A stretch of 33,179 nt of DNA. Origin: Campylobacter sp. Its GTDB lineage: Bacteria > Campylobacterota > Campylobacteria > Campylobacterales > Campylobacteraceae. The stretch covers positions 1 to 33,179 of the forward strand of contig JAUNLC010000015.1 in NCBI GenBank assembly GCA_030532465.1, given 5' to 3'. Positions 15,329 to 24,455 of the stretch are shown here, one piece after another (positions within the stretch are counted from its first letter, which is position 1; the number at the start of each line of letters is the position of its first letter). Under the pieces are notes generated by a model that had not been told where the DNA came from, did no database searches, and saw only the letters and a list, made by a program, of their open reading frames with translations. A program made the position numbers and the translations under genes.

Positions 15329-16342
15329 CTAAACGATAAATCCGCTACCGATTATCAAATCATTCCTATAAAAAACCGCTAACTGACCGCTAGCAACGCC
15401 ATAAGCGCTATCTTTTAAGCTGATCTTAGCCGTTTGCCCCTCTATCTTGACATGAGCTCGAAGCAGCATACTTCGGTAACGAACTTTTGCCTCGCAATCA
15501 AACTCGCTCTCGTCTATAAACATATTTATATCTTTTATCCTGATATCGCTGCATTCAAGCTCCTCTTTTGAGCCTACGACTATGCGATTTTTCTCGCTAT
15601 CGATACTCAAAACAAAATGCGGATCATGCGCGCCAAAAACTTCAAAACCGCGCCTTTTGCCTATGGTATAGTGCATATAGCCGTTATGTCTGCCGATAAT
15701 TTTTCCGCTCTTATCTACTACATCGCCCGGCAAATTCGTATCGTAGTGGCGGTTTAACACATCGATATAAGTCGTATCTACAAAGCAAATTTCGCTGCTT
15801 TCTGATTGCTCGCCAAATTCTCGCAAGTCCTCAACGCTTTTTGCAAGCTCTTTTATATCGCTTTTTAGCTTATCTCCAAGCGGAAATATCATCTCTTTAA
15901 GCGCCTCTTTCGGCACTTGGGCTAAAAAATAGCTTTGATCTTTGCTAATATCTCTTGCAGCCTTTATAAAACCGTTTTCAACCTGCACATAATGCCCTGT
16001 AGCAAGCTTATCGCATCCTAAACTTTTAGCAAATTTCAAAAGCTCGCCAAGCTTTATAAATTTATTGCAAAGCGTGCAGGGATTTGGAGTTTTGCCCTCT
16101 TTATACGTGCTTACGAACGGCTGATAGACATATTTGTCAAACTCGGCTTGAAGATCCAAAACATGCATTTTGATACCCAAAAATTCGCATGCTTTTTTTA
16201 CTTTTTCGATATTTTTTTCGTGATATCCCGGCTTTTGATGTAGCTTCATATAACATCCCACAACCTCGTGCCCCTGCTCTTTTAGCATCTTTGCACTTAT
16301 AGTAGAATCAACTCCGCCGCTCATCGCCATTAAAATTTTCAT
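15329..16342 (-). CDS. mnmA: tRNA-specific 2-thiouridylase MnmA
   Basis: Installs the 2-thio group on wobble uridine of tRNA-Lys, -Glu and -Gln, using ATP and sulfur relayed from a cysteine desulfurase. Length 337, slightly short for the family. N-terminal PP-loop [12 protein letters not shown]; first catalytic Cys region [11 protein letters not shown]; second catalytic Cys in [13 protein letters not shown]; and [16 protein letters not shown]. Two ATGs are adjacent (16345 and 16342). AAGGA is only 2 bases from the first but 5 from the second, so I use 16342. The gene is isolated, with its own upstream hairpin. Confidence 0.95.
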   Translation of the reverse strand: MKILMAMSGGVDSTISAKMLKEQGHEVVGCYMKLHQKPGYHEKNIEKVKKACEFLGIKMHVLDLQAEFDKYVYQPFVSTYKEGKTPNPCTLCNKFIKLGELLKFAKSLGCDKLATGHYVQVENGFIKAARDISKDQSYFLAQVPKEALKEMIFPLGDKLKSDIKELAKSVEDLREFGEQSESSEICFVDTTYIDVLNRHYDTNLPGDVVDKSGKIIGRHNGYMHYTIGKRRGFEVFGAHDPHFVLSIDSEKNRIVVGSKEELECSDIRIKDINMFIDESEFDCEAKVRYRSMLLRAHVKIEGQTAKISLKDSAYGVASGQLAVFYRNDLIIGSGFIV

Positions 16343-16371
16343 CATTTTCCTTGGTTATTTTAAATTTCGCC

Positions 16372-16408
16372 TCTATGACTTATAAAAATTTATAAACGAA
16401 GTCATAGA
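16372..16408. repeat. Inverted repeat between the LOG-family gene and mnmA
   Basis: TCTATGACTT (16372-16381) and AAGTCATAGA (16399-16408) are perfectly complementary around a 17-base AT-rich loop. It lies after the LOG gene and 30 bases upstream of mnmA on the same strand. It could end the LOG transcript, shape the mnmA leader, or bind a regulator; no U-run follows it on the - strand. Confidence 0.5.
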
Positions 16409-16455
16409 TAGAGATAAAATTTAGATTTTGAAATAAAGTTTTTACCAAAAAGAGT

Positions 16456-17055
16456 TTAAACTCGGCTTAAATTTACAATCTCATCAGCGATCTTAACCAC
16501 ATCATCGCCAATCTCATAAAGACTCAAATCATTATTATCGATAGCTTTTTCTTCGATCAAAGTGGTTTTTATAAACTCGTCAAGCTTGCTCCAAAAATCG
16601 CTTCCTACAAGATAAATTTTAGCCTTTTTATTGCCTATTTGAGAAAGAACTAAAATTTCAAAAAGCTCATCAAGAGTGCCAAATCCGCCAGGAAAGACCA
16701 AAAAGGCTTTTGATCGCTCAATCAGAGCGAATTTTCTGGCATTTAAGCTCTCAAATATAAATTTATCGGTCGCATAAGGGTTTGTCATCTGCTCAAAAGG
16801 AAGGATTATATTTAATCCTACCGAAGGACTTTTGCCGCTATCAAAGGCGCCTTTATTGGCCGCCTCCATGATGCCTCCGCCGCCGCCGCTTATAACGGCG
16901 AAATTTCTATCCGCAAGTAGATAAGCAAGCTCGTAAGCCATCTTGCAATACTTATTATCCTGTTTAAATCTGGCGGAGCCAAAAAATGTGACGCTGGGAT
17001 TTTTATACGCGGCAAAATCCCTAAATTTCGTTAAATCATTTAAAATTTTTTCCAT
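16456..17055 (-). CDS. LOG-family (TIGR00730-type) Rossmann-fold nucleosidase-like protein
   Basis: 199 residues. The nucleotide-binding motif ISGGGGGIMEAANKGA and the active-site motif PGGFGTLDELFE are the two hallmarks of the LOG family (often mis-named lysine decarboxylase), which hydrolyses nucleoside 5'-monophosphates to a base and ribose 5-phosphate in studied members. The substrate here is unknown. It is transcribed in the same direction as mnmA but 110 bases away with a hairpin between. Upstream (17056-17134) is AT-rich without a distinct promoter. Confidence 0.9.
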   Translation of the reverse strand: MEKILNDLTKFRDFAAYKNPSVTFFGSARFKQDNKYCKMAYELAYLLADRNFAVISGGGGGIMEAANKGAFDSGKSPSVGLNIILPFEQMTNPYATDKFIFESLNARKFALIERSKAFLVFPGGFGTLDELFEILVLSQIGNKKAKIYLVGSDFWSKLDEFIKTTLIEEKAIDNNDLSLYEIGDDVVKIADEIVNLSRV

Positions 17056-17134
17056 TAATTCTCTTTAAATTTAAATTGAAGCAAAGCACGCGCAAATAAG
17101 AGTATTTTGAGTAAATTTAGCTCTATCAAAAAAA

Positions 17135-17980
17135 TTATCTAAGCTGCTCCAAACGCTCTTTTTTACTGCCGATTTGAGTTATCTGGATACCGAAATTTCC
17201 GTCCACTATAACCACTTCGCCAAGAGCTACGACTTTGTCGCTGATAAGAATTTCAAGCGGGTCGTTTGCAAGCTGATTAAGCTCGATCACCGAGCCTATA
17301 TCCATACTTAAAACGTCCTTTAAAAGCATTCTTTTTGAGCCGATTCTAACGCGTATAGGAAGGCGCACATCCATGATAAGTCCGATGTTTCTCATCTCTT
17401 CCGCGCTTAATTCGCTTTTTGGGCTATCCGGCACGGCTTGAGCGGAATTTGGACTCTCTTTATGATCTTTGTTAAAAAATTTGACAAAAGGAAAATCTAC
17501 GACAACACCGATATGCTCCTCAATATCTTCGATATTTACCGGATATGTATACGCCTTTTCAAAAGAGCTTATATCAAAGCTAGATTCGCTATCTATGAAA
17601 TTTACTTTTGAAATTTCAAAATTTAGCTTAGGCATCGACTTTTGAGCCCCAAGAGAAGTTGCAAAAGCGCCCATTATATTTGAAAATATCTCCTTTGCGG
17701 CATCAAGCTCATCTTCGCCAAGCTCGTCGTTATGCGAAATTTCTTCTTCGCCCATCATCCATTCGCCTATGGCGCTCATTAACACGGGTGTAGCTACCAG
17801 TATCATCTTAGCCGTGATATCGCCGCTTATATTTACGTTTGCTACCGCAAGCGGAGGCTTTATGCCCTCTTGGCTTGGAGCGTCGTATTCGGCTATACTT
17901 CCTATGCTCGGAGTCTTTCCCGTAAGGCCCTCTATCGTGGCTTTTACCTCATTTATAAATAGCTTAAAAAATTCACTCAT
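17135..17980 (-). CDS. fliY: Flagellar motor switch protein FliY
   Basis: Switch-complex protein combining a CheC-like N-terminal region with a C-terminal SpoA (FliN-like) domain. The SpoA part shows IGLIMDVRLPIRVRIG and LISDKVVALGEVVIVDGNFGIQIT. About 281 residues. Starts are possible at 17998, 17983 and 17980; homologous FliY proteins begin just before the EFFKLF-like helix, which favours MSEFFKLF at 17980. It overlaps the end of fliM by about 8 bases. Epsilonproteobacteria typically have FliY as well as FliN. It is the last gene of the flhF-fliY cluster. Confidence 0.92.
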   Translation of the reverse strand: MSEFFKLFINEVKATIEGLTGKTPSIGSIAEYDAPSQEGIKPPLAVANVNISGDITAKMILVATPVLMSAIGEWMMGEEEISHNDELGEDELDAAKEIFSNIMGAFATSLGAQKSMPKLNFEISKVNFIDSESSFDISSFEKAYTYPVNIEDIEEHIGVVVDFPFVKFFNKDHKESPNSAQAVPDSPKSELSAEEMRNIGLIMDVRLPIRVRIGSKRMLLKDVLSMDIGSVIELNQLANDPLEILISDKVVALGEVVIVDGNFGIQITQIGSKKERLEQLR

Positions 17981-19079
17981 CATATTCGCCGCTTTCATCT
18001 AACATACTGTCCTCATACTCGTTTTCCTCTTGTTCATAGCTCATAAGTTTTGCCTTGCGCTCCTCTTCATAACGCTCCAAGATGTGCTTGATCTCGTCTT
18101 TATCGGTTCTGATAAGCTCTTCGATCTTGATTGATTTTCTAAATCTATGAAGCCCCACTTCAGCCAAGAAAACATCTTTTTTATCAATCGTAACTATCGC
18201 TTTATTATCGGCCGAGCGATCAAGACGAAGTATATCGCCCTCTTTTAAATTTAAAAATTCATCCACGCTTATATTTGCCTTGCCTAAAATCGCCTCATAA
18301 AGCACTTCCGCACGCCCGATTAAAGTCTTAAGCTCTTTGTTTCTGCTCTTTTTCGCCGATGTTTCGCCAAGCATTATATCGCGGTTTGCTAAACGGCTTA
18401 AAATCGGCTCAAGATATATGACGGGATAGCAGATGTTTATCATGCCGCTTGAATTTCCCACGATGATCTCCATAACTACCATTATGACAATCTCGTTTTG
18501 CGATACTATCTGCACGACGTTTGGACTACTTTCCTTAGCCTCTACGTTTGGATACATATCAGTTATCATGCTCCAGCTATCTTTAAGGCGCTGCATCATC
18601 ATCCTAAGGATAGCATCGAGCAAATTTACCTCTATGTCGGTTAGCTCTCTGCTTGTCTCAAATCCCTCGCCGTTACCGCCAAGCAAGCGATCTATCATCG
18701 GAAATGCAATGCTTGGATTTATCTCAAGCACGCAATTGCCGTCAAGCGGTTTTATCGAAAATACGTTAAAGCTGGTAGGGCTTGGAAGACTCATCAAAAA
18801 TTCGCCGTAAGTCATCTGATCAACGCTATGCAAGCGAATTTCAACGATACTTCTCATCACGCTTGAAATTTGGCTTGCAAGGTTTCGCGCAAGCTTATCA
18901 TGGATGCCTTTTATAGCGCGAAGTTGTTCTTTAGAAACGCGGTTTGGTCGTTTAAAATCATATATGACGATCTGTCTTTGATCCTCTTGCGACGAACTTC
19001 CTATATCGCTTGTATCGCCGTCCTCATCGACAACTTCAAGTAGCGCGTCTATCTCTTCTTGACTTAAAATATCAGCCAT
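17973..19079 (-). CDS. fliM: Flagellar motor switch protein FliM
   Basis: 368 residues. The N-terminal LSQEEIDALLE is the conserved CheY-P docking helix. The middle domain (about 45-245) has the FliM/CheC fold with LASQISSVMRSIVEIRLHSV, and the C-terminal SpoA domain (about 255-335) includes LRLDRSADNKAIVTIDKKDVF (quoted from LRLDRSADNK). The tail is highly acidic (EQEENEYEDSMLDESGEYDE). It sits in the C-ring and changes rotation direction on CheY-P binding. Its start directly abuts the fliA stop (overlap of one base), so the sigma factor and switch protein are co-expressed. Confidence 0.97.
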   Translation of the reverse strand: MADILSQEEIDALLEVVDEDGDTSDIGSSSQEDQRQIVIYDFKRPNRVSKEQLRAIKGIHDKLARNLASQISSVMRSIVEIRLHSVDQMTYGEFLMSLPSPTSFNVFSIKPLDGNCVLEINPSIAFPMIDRLLGGNGEGFETSRELTDIEVNLLDAILRMMMQRLKDSWSMITDMYPNVEAKESSPNVVQIVSQNEIVIMVVMEIIVGNSSGMINICYPVIYLEPILSRLANRDIMLGETSAKKSRNKELKTLIGRAEVLYEAILGKANISVDEFLNLKEGDILRLDRSADNKAIVTIDKKDVFLAEVGLHRFRKSIKIEELIRTDKDEIKHILERYEEERKAKLMSYEQEENEYEDSMLDESGEYDE

Positions 19080-19786
19080 TATCTGCCCTCAAGCCTATCT
19101 CTAATCTTACTCATCAAGCGTTTGTGAATTTGTGAAATTCGCCCTTCAGTAATATGCAAAATTTCACTAATCTCCTTTAAATTTAACTCTTCGTAGTAGT
19201 ATAGCTGAATTATCAGCTGATCGCGCTTATTAAAAGTGGATAAAATTTGCTCTATGTTTTCTATCATATCCTCTTTTTCAACCCTATCAAGCACATTTTC
19301 TTCGCTTAAAATTTGCATTTGATCATCTAAACTAAGAGTCATCACTACCGAGCTTACGTTTCTAGCGTCGCGAATTTTTTCGATATCTTCATTAAGCACG
19401 GATGCCAAATACTCATCGTCAGGCTCTTCTTCGTGAGTGTTAAAGTACTCATCCACAAGGCTATCAATCGACTTTATAAGCGACCTACTAGCCCTACTTA
19501 CCACATCAAGACTTCGCAAGAAATCAAGCATCGAGCCGTAAACTCGCTTCTTAGCATAACCCCAAAACGAGTCGTTTTGCTCCTTATCGTACTTGCGAGA
19601 TAGCTTTATCATCTCTTCAAGTCCGATGCTTATGAGATCGTTTACGTCTATGTGCGAAGGCAAACGCTCCTTTAAGCGAAACGCCATCGCGCGAAGTGCG
19701 GGCATATACTGCAAGACTATATCGTCTTGCTCTTTTTTTATCGTTTGCGCATAAGCGTTAAGCTGCTTTTGCTTTGCTTTGTCCAT
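19079..19786 (-). CDS. fliA: Flagellar sigma factor FliA (sigma-28)
   Basis: 235 residues. Region 2 motifs (YMPALRAMAFRLKERLP, DVNDLISIGLEEMIKL, SFWGYAKKRVYGSMLDFLR) and region 4 helix-turn-helix LNLKEISEILHITEGRISQI define a class III flagellar sigma factor that directs late genes such as flaA. The start overlaps the upstream small membrane protein gene by 29 bases, and no later Met suits the N-terminus. Being inside the aroQ-fliY run, it is made from an early, housekeeping-type promoter or local ones; no separate promoter is evident. Confidence 0.96.
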   Translation of the reverse strand: MDKAKQKQLNAYAQTIKKEQDDIVLQYMPALRAMAFRLKERLPSHIDVNDLISIGLEEMIKLSRKYDKEQNDSFWGYAKKRVYGSMLDFLRSLDVVSRASRSLIKSIDSLVDEYFNTHEEEPDDEYLASVLNEDIEKIRDARNVSSVVMTLSLDDQMQILSEENVLDRVEKEDMIENIEQILSTFNKRDQLIIQLYYYEELNLKEISEILHITEGRISQIHKRLMSKIRDRLEGR

Positions 19787-20111
19787 GTTTTTTACTCAAT
19801 GTTTGCTTAATGAGCTCGTTTTCAACCGCGAGTTTAGCAAGCAGGCTATCTATGCGCTTTTCTCTTATGCCAAGCTCGGAGATAAGATAATCCGCCGCCT
19901 CTTCATACTCTTCTTTGCTGCGCCCTTTTAAAATTCTCTTAACGTCGATGTAGTTCATGATGATGATGTGGATTAGCAGGTAAAAAACAAATGTGATGAG
20001 GAAAGTATAGACCATCATTTCGATAGGTTCGCTCACTTTTAAAACAACAAACATAAGCCCTATGAAAAACCCGCACACCGTAAAAAACGCTATAAAATTT
20101 TCCGCTCTCAA
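19758..20111 (-). CDS. Small membrane protein of the flhG-fliA cluster
   Basis: 117 residues with two membrane helices (about 5-26 and 32-53), then a charged cytoplasmic helix (YEEAADYLISELGIREKRID) and a Lys/Ala-rich tail. An unnamed small integral membrane protein gene occupies the same place between flhG and fliA in C. jejuni. Function is unknown; conserved placement suggests a role in flagellar assembly or polar placement. It starts 14 bases after the flhG stop and overlaps fliA. Confidence 0.85.
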   Translation of the reverse strand: MRAENFIAFFTVCGFFIGLMFVVLKVSEPIEMMVYTFLITFVFYLLIHIIIMNYIDVKRILKGRSKEEYEEAADYLISELGIREKRIDSLLAKLAVENELIKQTLSKKHGQSKAKAA

Positions 20112-20125
20112 AATTCGTCCTAAAT

Positions 20126-20992
20126 CTAAAATTGCTCTATCAAACGTTTAAAAAAGCCCTTGAAGCTCTTATTATCCGTTGTATCAAGCACTTTTCGTTC
20201 CAACCTATAAAGCAATCTTGAGGCGATATCCTTCATTTCGCCGCTACTTATACTAAATTCGCTCTCCTGGGTAAAAAGCGTTCGTTGCTTTATGCTACGC
20301 GATACGTTTTTATCATCGCTTAGATAGCCTAAAAGCTCGAGCTTTAGCTTGCTTCCGATGTTTGCACGCGCTACTTTTTGGATATTTTCAAAAATTCTAA
20401 CCGCCTCTTTTTCGGTTTTAACCATATTAAAGACCATAAGCATATTGTCTTTTATCTTTGAAGTTACCTTTATAACCGCGTAAGCGTCGGTTATCGCCGC
20501 AGGATCGGGCACGGTTACCACTATCACCTCATCGGCGGCATCTAAAAACATATGCGTATTTCCGCCTATGCCCGCACCCGTATCGATGATAAGAAAGTCA
20601 AGATTATCAAGCGCGCTCGCCTCATCTAAAAATCGCTCGTATAAAAACTGGTTGTTAAATTTTAAAATTTCATCGCCGCTTTCGCCCGGAATCAGCATCA
20701 AATTCGGCTTTATCTGGATTAAAACATCTTTCAGAGAGCACTCACCCTTTAGCACGTGAAGCAAATTTTTACTAGCACGCACATTGAGTATCACGTCTAA
20801 ATTCGCTAACCCGATATCCGCGTCAAACAAAGCCACCTTATAGCCGTTATTTGCAAGGATATTTGCCAAATTTGCGCTTATCGTGCTCTTTCCAACTCCG
20901 CCTTTGCCGCTTGTGATCGCTATAAAATGAGTGTTCTTAGCCCTGCCGTTTGAAGCGACTAGAGATTTTAGCTTATCTGCTTGATTACTCAT
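20126..20992 (-). CDS. flhG: FlhG (MinD-like ATPase, flagellar number regulator)
   Basis: 288 residues with the deviant Walker A SGKGGVGKSTISANLA (about residue 29), switch I DADIGLANLDV, switch II IIDTGAGIG, and a C-terminal amphipathic end (FKGFFKRLIEQF) suited to membrane docking. It limits flagellar number and, in Campylobacter, also affects the division site by working against FlhF. The start overlaps the flhF stop by 8 bases, coupling the two antagonists. Confidence 0.96.
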   Translation of the reverse strand: MSNQADKLKSLVASNGRAKNTHFIAITSGKGGVGKSTISANLANILANNGYKVALFDADIGLANLDVILNVRASKNLLHVLKGECSLKDVLIQIKPNLMLIPGESGDEILKFNNQFLYERFLDEASALDNLDFLIIDTGAGIGGNTHMFLDAADEVIVVTVPDPAAITDAYAVIKVTSKIKDNMLMVFNMVKTEKEAVRIFENIQKVARANIGSKLKLELLGYLSDDKNVSRSIKQRTLFTQESEFSISSGEMKDIASRLLYRLERKVLDTTDNKSFKGFFKRLIEQF

Positions 20993-22364
20993 CGTTCGCT
21001 CCTTTTTTAAAGCCGTCTAGCACGCACTCTACCAAAAATTCGCTCTTAGCCACCATGATATCATCAGGCACCTCTTGTCCTACCGAAAAGAAACTAACGG
21101 GCGTGCTAGTCTCATAAATCAGCGAAAAAACGTTGCCAAAAATTTTCGTTTCGTCAAATTTAGTGATGATTAAAGTATCGATATCAAGAAATGAAAATCC
21201 ATCGTAAATTTCAAGCAGATCTTCAACCTTTGAGCCCGCAGAGAGCACCAAATTTACATCTATCTGCACGTCCGCACTCTTTAAAAATTTCTCAAGCTTC
21301 GCTAGCTTTTCCTTATCGTATTGCGAATTTCCCGTCGTATCTATAAGTATCACGTCGCAGTGATTTAGCTGTTTGATCGCGCTTTTAAAATCCTCGACCT
21401 CGATCACGTCAAGTATCGGCAGCTTCATCATCTTAGCATATTGAAAGAGCTGTTCAACCGCCCCGATCCTATAAGTATCAAGAGTTATAATGCCCGTTTT
21501 ATACCGCTTTTCGCCGCTATATGCAAAACGCGCGGCAAGTTTGGCAAGCGTAGTTGTCTTGCCAACTCCCGTGGGTCCAACCAGCATCATTATCTTTTGT
21601 TTTTTGCTCTCTTGTTCTATCCTGCACGGAAGCATCTTACGCAGTAGCGAATAAAAATACCGCTTAACGGCGTTTGGGTTCGTTTTCATCGAAGTTGGCA
21701 TATTTTCGATCGTGGTTTGCATGATCGCTTCTAAGTGCTCTTCTTTCATCCCGCTTTTTTTAGCGGCTTTGTAGATGCTCGCGAACTCGGGCGGTATCAC
21801 GAGGTTGTTTCTACCCGGCGCCTTTTCGTCCCAGATCATATCGGCTATCAAATTTACCTTATCGCTAAGAGCGTTCATCTGCTTGGCGACATCATCTATT
21901 TTTTTGTTATAGCCTGAAGAATTATCGTTTTGTATATTTTGCATGCCGCTTGATTTGGTTATCTCGCTTATCTCTTTTGCGGCTTTTGAGATATTTACAA
22001 GGATGTTATCGTCGCTTTTTGGCTCGTTTTTGCTGCGAGATTTACTAAAAAGCTCATCGTCTGAAACCGTAAAATCATCTCTTAAAGGGTGCTCTTCTAT
22101 CTGAAATTTCGGCTTTTGCTCAAATCTACTTCGATTGCTTTGAAATTTATCATAGCCCTTTAAATTCACGCTCTTTACGGCTTGTTTTGGCTCATCTTCC
22201 TCTTCTACGCTTACTAAAATTTCATAAAGAGGCTTTTTATTTATCGTTTTTGGCTGAATTTGCTTAGTAGTAACCAGTATCGCCCTCTCGCCACACTGCT
22301 CTTGCGCCTTTTTAAGAGCCTCTATGCTACTTTCGCCCGTAAATGTATAAAGCTTCGTTGCCAA
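20985..22364 (-). CDS. flhF: FlhF, SRP-type GTPase for polar flagellar placement
   Basis: 459 residues. The N-terminal basic/variable region contains a lysine-rich segment and many charged repeats; the NG domain begins near residue 200. G1 is GPTGVGKTTTLAKLAARF (about 263), followed by TLDTYRIGAVEQL, the DTTG motif and ITKFDET. It localises to the old pole, recruits the first flagellar components and, in Campylobacter, is required for sigma-54 gene expression together with FlgSR. It starts 9 bases after the folK stop. Confidence 0.97.
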   Translation of the reverse strand: MATKLYTFTGESSIEALKKAQEQCGERAILVTTKQIQPKTINKKPLYEILVSVEEEDEPKQAVKSVNLKGYDKFQSNRSRFEQKPKFQIEEHPLRDDFTVSDDELFSKSRSKNEPKSDDNILVNISKAAKEISEITKSSGMQNIQNDNSSGYNKKIDDVAKQMNALSDKVNLIADMIWDEKAPGRNNLVIPPEFASIYKAAKKSGMKEEHLEAIMQTTIENMPTSMKTNPNAVKRYFYSLLRKMLPCRIEQESKKQKIMMLVGPTGVGKTTTLAKLAARFAYSGEKRYKTGIITLDTYRIGAVEQLFQYAKMMKLPILDVIEVEDFKSAIKQLNHCDVILIDTTGNSQYDKEKLAKLEKFLKSADVQIDVNLVLSAGSKVEDLLEIYDGFSFLDIDTLIITKFDETKIFGNVFSLIYETSTPVSFFSVGQEVPDDIMVAKSEFLVECVLDGFKKGANDE

Positions 22365-22373
22365 ATTCTCTCC

Positions 22374-22856
22374 TTACCTAACCCTTTTCATTAACCCAAG
22401 CGGCAAAATCACGCTATATCTGCTCTTTGCTCCTACATGCGGAAGAGTAAGCTTCGCGTCATTTCTATTTGCTCCGCTAAAATACAAAATGTCTATATCA
22501 AGCGTTCTTGGCGCATTCTTAAAGCTACGAATCCGCCCAAAACGCCTCTCTAAATTTGCCGTCACTTTAAGCAGCTTTCTGGCGCTTAATCCTGTTTGAA
22601 TCAAAACTACCGCGTTATAAAAATCAGCCTGCTCTTTAAAGCCAAAAGCCTCATTTACCAAAATTTCAGAGCTTTCGACGATGTTTAGCCGCTTATCGTT
22701 TTGCAAAGTTCTATAAAACCTATCAAAGCGACTCTTAACATCCCCCACATTTCCGCCAAGCCCTAAAATAGCGACATTTTTAAAATATGGTTTGAAATTT
22801 AAAACTCTAGGAAAAAAAACGCTTTTTTCAAAACGCCTCATTCCCGCTAACTTCAT
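22374..22856 (-). CDS. folK: HPPK, 2-amino-4-hydroxy-6-hydroxymethyldihydropteridine pyrophosphokinase
   Basis: Folate pathway kinase; 160 residues. The family core starts at AILGLGGNVGD (about residue 30) and contains NAVVLIQTGLSARKLL, RRFGRIRSFKNAPRTLDIDIL (signature quoted from APRTLDIDIL) and the C-terminal LPHVGAKSRYSVILPL. About 28 residues precede the core, longer than in E. coli HPPK; a start at Met6 or Met1 cannot be settled, but the ATGA overlap with the upstream peptidase stop favours 22856. It lies between pepQ and flhF. Confidence 0.93.
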   Translation of the reverse strand: MKLAGMRRFEKSVFFPRVLNFKPYFKNVAILGLGGNVGDVKSRFDRFYRTLQNDKRLNIVESSEILVNEAFGFKEQADFYNAVVLIQTGLSARKLLKVTANLERRFGRIRSFKNAPRTLDIDILYFSGANRNDAKLTLPHVGAKSRYSVILPLGLMKRVR

Positions 22857-23878
22857 AAAATTTCAGCCCCGTTTTTTCGCACCACGACGACATCTTCGAT
22901 CCTAACGCCAAATTCGCCCTCGATATAAATCCCAGGCTCCACGCTAAAAACCATGCCCTCTTTTATAATCTCGTTTGAGCGCGTCGATATAAACGGAAGT
23001 TCGTGTATATCAAGCCCCACGCCGTGTCCCGTAGAGTGGAAAAACTGCTTGCCAAATCCTTGCTTAGCGATAAAATCCCTTGCCGCCGCATCTATCTCGC
23101 AAGCTTTTTTGCCGACTTCCACGGCTTTGATAGCTAAAATTTGAGCCTCTTTTACGATCTCATAAATTTCTTGATGTTTTGCGTTTTTAAATTTTTGCTC
23201 TTTTGAGAAGTTAAAATTCTCATCAAAGCACGCGGTTCTCGTTCTATCAGAGCAGTAACGCTTAAATTTTACACCCGCATCAAGCAAGAGCAAATCACCT
23301 CGCCTTAGCTTCTTTTTGCTAGGCAATGCATGCGCTTTTGCCGCATTTTCGTTTATCGCAACTATCGGGCTAAAGCTAAGCTCAAGCGCGCCGCGCTGTT
23401 TAAATATAAGCTCAGCGTTAAAAAATAGCTCCTCTTCGCTCATTCCTTCGCCGTTTCGCTTTACAAATTCGGCAAATTCGTCAAAGCATTTTGCGCCGAG
23501 AGTCGCCGCCTCTTTTAAAATTTTTATCTCCTCTTCGCTCTTTATCATGCGTGAAATTTGCGAGAAATTTGGCTTTGGACTAAAATTTATCCTAAGATTT
23601 TTACTAAGCTCGCCAAATGCGCCGTAACTAAAATCAAGCGGGTTGAAAATCATCTTTTTAACTCCGCTTTTGCGTAAAAAAAGCCTCGTATCTTTTATCA
23701 AAGAGCGCTCTATCTCAACAACTTCGCACCCTTTAGCAAGCTCTCTTGCTTCGATAGCGTATCTTGCGTCGGTTAGGAAAAATTTGCGTCCGTCAATGCT
23801 TAAAAATATCGCATTATCGCAGCTATATCCGCACTGAGCATAAACGGCATTTTCGTCTCTTAGGATGAAATTTCGCAT
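22853..23878 (-). CDS. pepQ: M24-family aminopeptidase (Xaa-Pro peptidase type)
   Basis: 341 residues with a creatinase N-terminal domain (1-115) and a pita-bread catalytic domain. The two-metal ligands are visible: LLLLDAGVKFKRYCSDRTRT (two Asp), HSTGHGVGLDIHE (His), SVEPGIYIEG (Glu) and GVRIEDVVVV (Glu). It probably removes N-terminal residues before proline or cleaves Xaa-Pro dipeptides; which activity is not decidable from sequence, so the symbol is provisional. The start directly follows the aroQ stop. Confidence 0.85.
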   Translation of the reverse strand: MRNFILRDENAVYAQCGYSCDNAIFLSIDGRKFFLTDARYAIEARELAKGCEVVEIERSLIKDTRLFLRKSGVKKMIFNPLDFSYGAFGELSKNLRINFSPKPNFSQISRMIKSEEEIKILKEAATLGAKCFDEFAEFVKRNGEGMSEEELFFNAELIFKQRGALELSFSPIVAINENAAKAHALPSKKKLRRGDLLLLDAGVKFKRYCSDRTRTACFDENFNFSKEQKFKNAKHQEIYEIVKEAQILAIKAVEVGKKACEIDAAARDFIAKQGFGKQFFHSTGHGVGLDIHELPFISTRSNEIIKEGMVFSVEPGIYIEGEFGVRIEDVVVVRKNGAEIL

Positions 23879-24361
23879 TTATTGCTCTGCTTTTTGAGCC
23901 GCTCTCATCGCTTTTACTTGCTCAAATATCTGAAGCATGCCGATCATCGCAAGGTGATATCCTACAGGTCCAAAGCCTACGATTTGACCCGCAGTAACAG
24001 GCGCTATCATGCTTTTTTGACGAAATTCCTCTCTGCGGTGGATGTTGCTTATATGCACTTCGATAACCGGCAAGCTAACCGCACTTAGCGCGTCTCTAAT
24101 GGCGATTGAAGTGTGAGTATAAGCGGCGGGATTTATGATGATACCGTCAACCTCGCCAAAGCACTCTTGAATTTTATCTACGATCTCGCCCTCTAAATTG
24201 CTTTGAAAAAATTCTATATCGATGCTGTTTTGTTCGGCAAAAAGCTTCATCTGAGAGTGGATATCCTCCATCTTCATAACGCCGTAGATATTAGGTTCTC
24301 TAGTGCCTAAAAGATTGATATTCGGACCTTGAATCACCATAATTTTGAAATTTTTTTCCAC
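23879..24361 (-). CDS. aroQ: 3-dehydroquinate dehydratase, type II
   Basis: Third step of the shikimate pathway; 160 residues, the usual dodecameric type II enzyme. Signature [18 protein letters not shown] includes the catalytic Tyr; [16 protein letters not shown] and [14 protein letters not shown] include the catalytic His and substrate Arg. The start is a GTG at 24361, supported by AAAGGA 7 bases upstream; an internal ATG at 24340 (MVIQGPN) would be the alternative and lacks a well-spaced site. First gene of the nine-gene run ending in fliY. Confidence 0.96.
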   Translation of the reverse strand: MEKNFKIMVIQGPNINLLGTREPNIYGVMKMEDIHSQMKLFAEQNSIDIEFFQSNLEGEIVDKIQECFGEVDGIIINPAAYTHTSIAIRDALSAVSLPVIEVHISNIHRREEFRQKSMIAPVTAGQIVGFGPVGYHLAMIGMLQIFEQVKAMRAAQKAEQ

Positions 24362-24398
24362 TTTAACATCCTTTATGTAAATTTTAAATTTAGCTTTA

Positions 24399-24404
24399 AT
24401 TATA
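24399..24404 (-). promoter_or_regulatory. Predicted -10 box of the aroQ-flhF-fliA-fliY run
   Basis: TATAAT on the - strand preceded by ATG, in the 94-base divergent region; expected start about 24392, 31 bases from the aroQ GTG. It is the only clear promoter-like word before nine tightly packed genes, so it could drive the early flagellar regulators from a housekeeping sigma factor. Confidence 0.5.
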
Positions 24405-24424
24405 CATTTTTATTTCTAAATTTT

Positions 24425-24433
24425 TGCTACAAT
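24425..24433 (+). promoter_or_regulatory. Predicted extended -10 for the deaminase gene
   Basis: TGC-TACAAT, an extended -10 word, 23 bases upstream of the ATG at 24456, with GGAG as ribosome binding site at 24445-24448. Confidence 0.5.
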
Positions 24434-24455
24434 CACACAAACTTGGAGTTTAAAT

